Below, in pieces: positions 62,285 through 64,000 of a stretch of DNA of 64,000 bases (the stretch's first letter is position 1; every line of letters starts with the position of its first letter). Source of the stretch: Paenibacillus montaniterrae (lineage in GTDB: Bacteria; Bacillota; Bacilli; Paenibacillales; Paenibacillaceae); assembly GCF_018403185.1 (NCBI RefSeq), contig NZ_BOSE01000002.1:682001-746000 (forward strand). Direction: 5' to 3'. Both the position numbers and the translations under genes were made by a program. Under the pieces are notes generated by a model. It had not been told where the DNA came from, searched no databases, and saw only the letters and a list, made by a program, of their open reading frames with translations.

Positions 62285-63064
62285 ATGAAAAAAATAAACA
62301 ACTGGTATAACAATCAACTTATTCCATGGCTTCTTCCTATTATCGCAATTATTATTTGGCAAATATTAGGACAATACAAGATTATAAGCTCCTCCATTCT
62401 GCCAACGCCCTTTGATGTGATAGAAGCTGCAATCCAATTGACGAAATCCGGAAAATTGCAGGAGCATGTTTGGATTAGTACACAGCGTGCTTTAATCGGA
62501 TTTTTCATAGGAGGCATCATCGGCTTTATACTTGGACTCCTCAATGGAACCGTTAAGTTTTTTGAAAAAACAACGGATACGACGATGCAAATGATCCGTA
62601 CGATTCCGCATTTGGCTCTTATTCCGCTTGTTATTCTATGGTTTGGAATCGGGGAATCTGCAAAAATTTTTCTCGTCGCGCTTGGCGTCATGTTCCCTGT
62701 ATACATCAACACCTTCAGCGGCATTCAAAATGTCGACCGCAGGCTGATTGAGATGGGAAGCGTATATGGATTATCAAAGTGGAAATTGTTTGTAAACATC
62801 ATTTTGCCTGGCGCCCTGCCTTCAATTCTCGTAGGCATTCGCTATGCGCTCGGTGTAATGTGGATGTCCTTAATTGTAGCGGAAACGATTGGTGCTGACT
62901 CCGGGATCGGCTTTATGGCAACAAGCGCCCGTGAATTTATGCAAATGGACATTGTCGTGCTCACGATCGTGCTGTACGCGATTTTAGGAAAGCTGTCCGA
63001 TGTCATTGCAAAGCTGTTTGAACACCGCTTTTTAAAATGGAGTCCTGTTTACCGTAAAAAATAA
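62285..63064 (+). CDS. ABC permease, SsuC/TauC-like
   Basis: 259 residues from the ATG at 62285. Six membrane segments; MQMIRTIPHLALIPLVILWFGIGESAKIFLVALGVMFPVYINTFSGI and YALGVMWMSLIVAETIGADSGIGFM are diagnostic of the sulfonate/nitrate/taurine permease branch. First gene of a rightward operon permease-ATPase-binding protein that continues past the window. Confidence 0.92.
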   Translation: MKKINNWYNNQLIPWLLPIIAIIIWQILGQYKIISSSILPTPFDVIEAAIQLTKSGKLQEHVWISTQRALIGFFIGGIIGFILGLLNGTVKFFEKTTDTTMQMIRTIPHLALIPLVILWFGIGESAKIFLVALGVMFPVYINTFSGIQNVDRRLIEMGSVYGLSKWKLFVNIILPGALPSILVGIRYALGVMWMSLIVAETIGADSGIGFMATSAREFMQMDIVVLTIVLYAILGKLSDVIAKLFEHRFLKWSPVYRKK

Positions 63065-63107
63065 CTAGCCAACGCAACAGCTGGCCGAATCATATTTGGA
63101 GGACGTC

Positions 63108-63803
63108 ATGATCAACATTGAACTTAAAAATGTCAGCAAACGTTACGGCGATAACGAAGTATTGCACAATATTGATTTATCGATTGAGCAGGGAAGCTTT
63201 ACCGCCATCGTTGGCCGAAGCGGCTGCGGCAAGAGCACCCTGCTGCGAATTATCGCCAAGCTGGAGCAGATTACAACAGGAGAATTGAATTTCTCCAGCA
63301 ACGAAGCAAGCAATCCGAAAATCCGGATTATGTTTCAGGATGACAGGCTGCTGCCTTGGAAATCAATTATAAAAAACATTGAGCTTGGCGCAGTCAATCC
63401 GGCCGTAGCCAAAGAGTCTTTAGAGAAGGTTGGATTGATCGACAAGCAGCATGACTGGCCAGATCAGCTATCAGGCGGTCAAAAACAACGCATCGCGCTG
63501 GCCCGTGCCTTAGCAAGCAATCCGGATATTTTGCTGTTTGACGAGCCGCTTGGCGCACTGGACGCTTTAACTCGCATTGAAATGCAAAATCTCATTGAAG
63601 GGCTTTGGCAGCAGCAGAAATTCACATCCCTGCTCGTTACCCATGATGTAACAGAAGCTGTGCGGTTAGCGGATCGCGTTATCGTAATCGACCGAGGAGC
63701 CATCCAGCTCGATGAGCGCATTGACTTGCCAAGGCCTCGAGAGCGCAACGACAAATTTACTTATTATGAAACAAAAATATTGAATCAAATTCTGGAGGGA
63801 TAA
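63108..63803 (+). CDS. ABC ATPase, SsuB/TauB-like
   Basis: 231 residues from the ATG at 63108 after GGAGG at 5 bases. Walker A GRSGCGKST, Q-loop MFQDDRLLPWKS, signature LSGGQKQRIALARALA, Walker B ILLFDEPLGALD, switch His in VTHDVTEA. The LLPWKS form is typical of SsuB-like importers. Partner of the permease 43 bases upstream. Confidence 0.93.
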   Translation: MINIELKNVSKRYGDNEVLHNIDLSIEQGSFTAIVGRSGCGKSTLLRIIAKLEQITTGELNFSSNEASNPKIRIMFQDDRLLPWKSIIKNIELGAVNPAVAKESLEKVGLIDKQHDWPDQLSGGQKQRIALARALASNPDILLFDEPLGALDALTRIEMQNLIEGLWQQQKFTSLLVTHDVTEAVRLADRVIVIDRGAIQLDERIDLPRPRERNDKFTYYETKILNQILEG

Positions 63804-63807
63804 AAAC

Positions 63808-64000
63808 ATGAAAAAAACCTTACTCATCTCATTAATTGCCTTATTCACATTGGTTTTAGCAGCTTGCGGAAGCAATTCCTCCGGCGGCAATGCCAGCAAC
63901 ACATCTACTGGCGGTTCTGCCACTAATACACCAACAACCGAGCAAAAAGGTGTCGTTACGATTGGCTACCAAAAAGGAAATACGCTAAACATTCTAAAAG
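63808..64000 (+). CDS. Substrate-binding lipoprotein, SsuA-like (truncated by the window end)
   Basis: The first 64 residues from the ATG at 63808 after GGAGGG. A lipoprotein signal ends TLVLAACGSN, followed by a Gly/Ser/Asn/Thr linker and then GVVTIGYQKGNTLNILK, the usual start of the SsuA/NrtA-like binding fold. It follows the ATPase after 4 bases. The ligand is probably an alkanesulfonate or similar compound. Confidence 0.85.
   Translation, partial: MKKTLLISLIALFTLVLAACGSNSSGGNASNTSTGGSATNTPTTEQKGVVTIGYQKGNTLNILK

Overview
The window looks like a chromosomal segment of a Paenibacillus or close relative. It is moderate-GC Firmicute DNA with strong AGGAGG-type ribosome binding sites and frequent TTG and GTG starts. 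It carries SLH-anchored and secreted glycanases, LplB/LplC/LipO-type importers paired with YesM/YesN two-component systems, and a 237-residue lichenase and 210-residue GH11 xylanase of the Bacillus/Paenibacillus type. I saw no rRNA, tRNA, phage, insertion sequence or CRISPR array.

Layout. (1) 1-5649, minus strand: a sugar-type ABC importer (two permeases, binding lipoprotein) followed by a metallo-beta-lactamase-fold protein, an inositol-monophosphatase-type phosphatase, a HutC-type GntR regulator and the start of a secreted protein. Two abutting GTNTANAC operators precede the first gene. (2) 5730-11900: a MerR divergon with two 19-bp-spacer promoters, a DUF4097-like lipoprotein, a YdeI-like protein, a broken CYP152 P450 and a nitroreductase/TetR divergon. 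(3) 12067-24840: a beta-glucan locus with a 1506-residue SLH-GH16-CBM enzyme, two permeases, histidine kinase, response regulator, binding lipoprotein and lichenase. A shared 17-bp motif precedes the permease and lipoprotein genes. (4) 24969-32930: an arabinan-type operon with permeases, binding lipoprotein, two-component system and GH127 enzyme. (5) 33025-35271: a MetE-like protein and RNase Z. (6) 35414-40352: an organosulfur uptake and oxidation operon with an attenuator-like leader hairpin. (7) 40386-46250: Dus, a YvbH-like protein, a SUMF1-like lipoprotein, GH11 xylanase with a perfect cre, MerR, AsnC and an MBL hydrolase. (8) 46262-50878: an XRE regulator with three palindromic operators and a frameshifted tail, a GntR-ABC operon, and a TetR-SDR pair whose regulator has no ordinary start codon. 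(9) 51244-58775: an SDR and two MFS transporters with a divergent AraC regulator, and a GH2 glycosidase. (10) 59009-64000: DUF4256, AlkD-like and TPR-SMI1 proteins, then the start of a second SsuABC-type importer.

How it works together. The dominant theme is outside-in polysaccharide use. Wall-anchored and secreted enzymes cut beta-1,3-glucan, lichenan and xylan; CUT1 importers bring in oligosaccharides; YesM/YesN pairs sense them; CcpA-type cre sites probably impose glucose repression. None of the three CUT1 importers has a local ATPase, so they probably share a distant MsmX-type ATPase. A second theme is sulfur scavenging by SsuABC-type importers.

The best candidates for something undescribed are the GntR-controlled importer-MBL-phosphatase cluster at the left end and the regulatory DNA: MerR double promoter, 5'-end Shine-Dalgarno leader of xynA, XRE operator triplet and ssu leader hairpin. 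All functions are inferred from reading the sequence; no database search was run.
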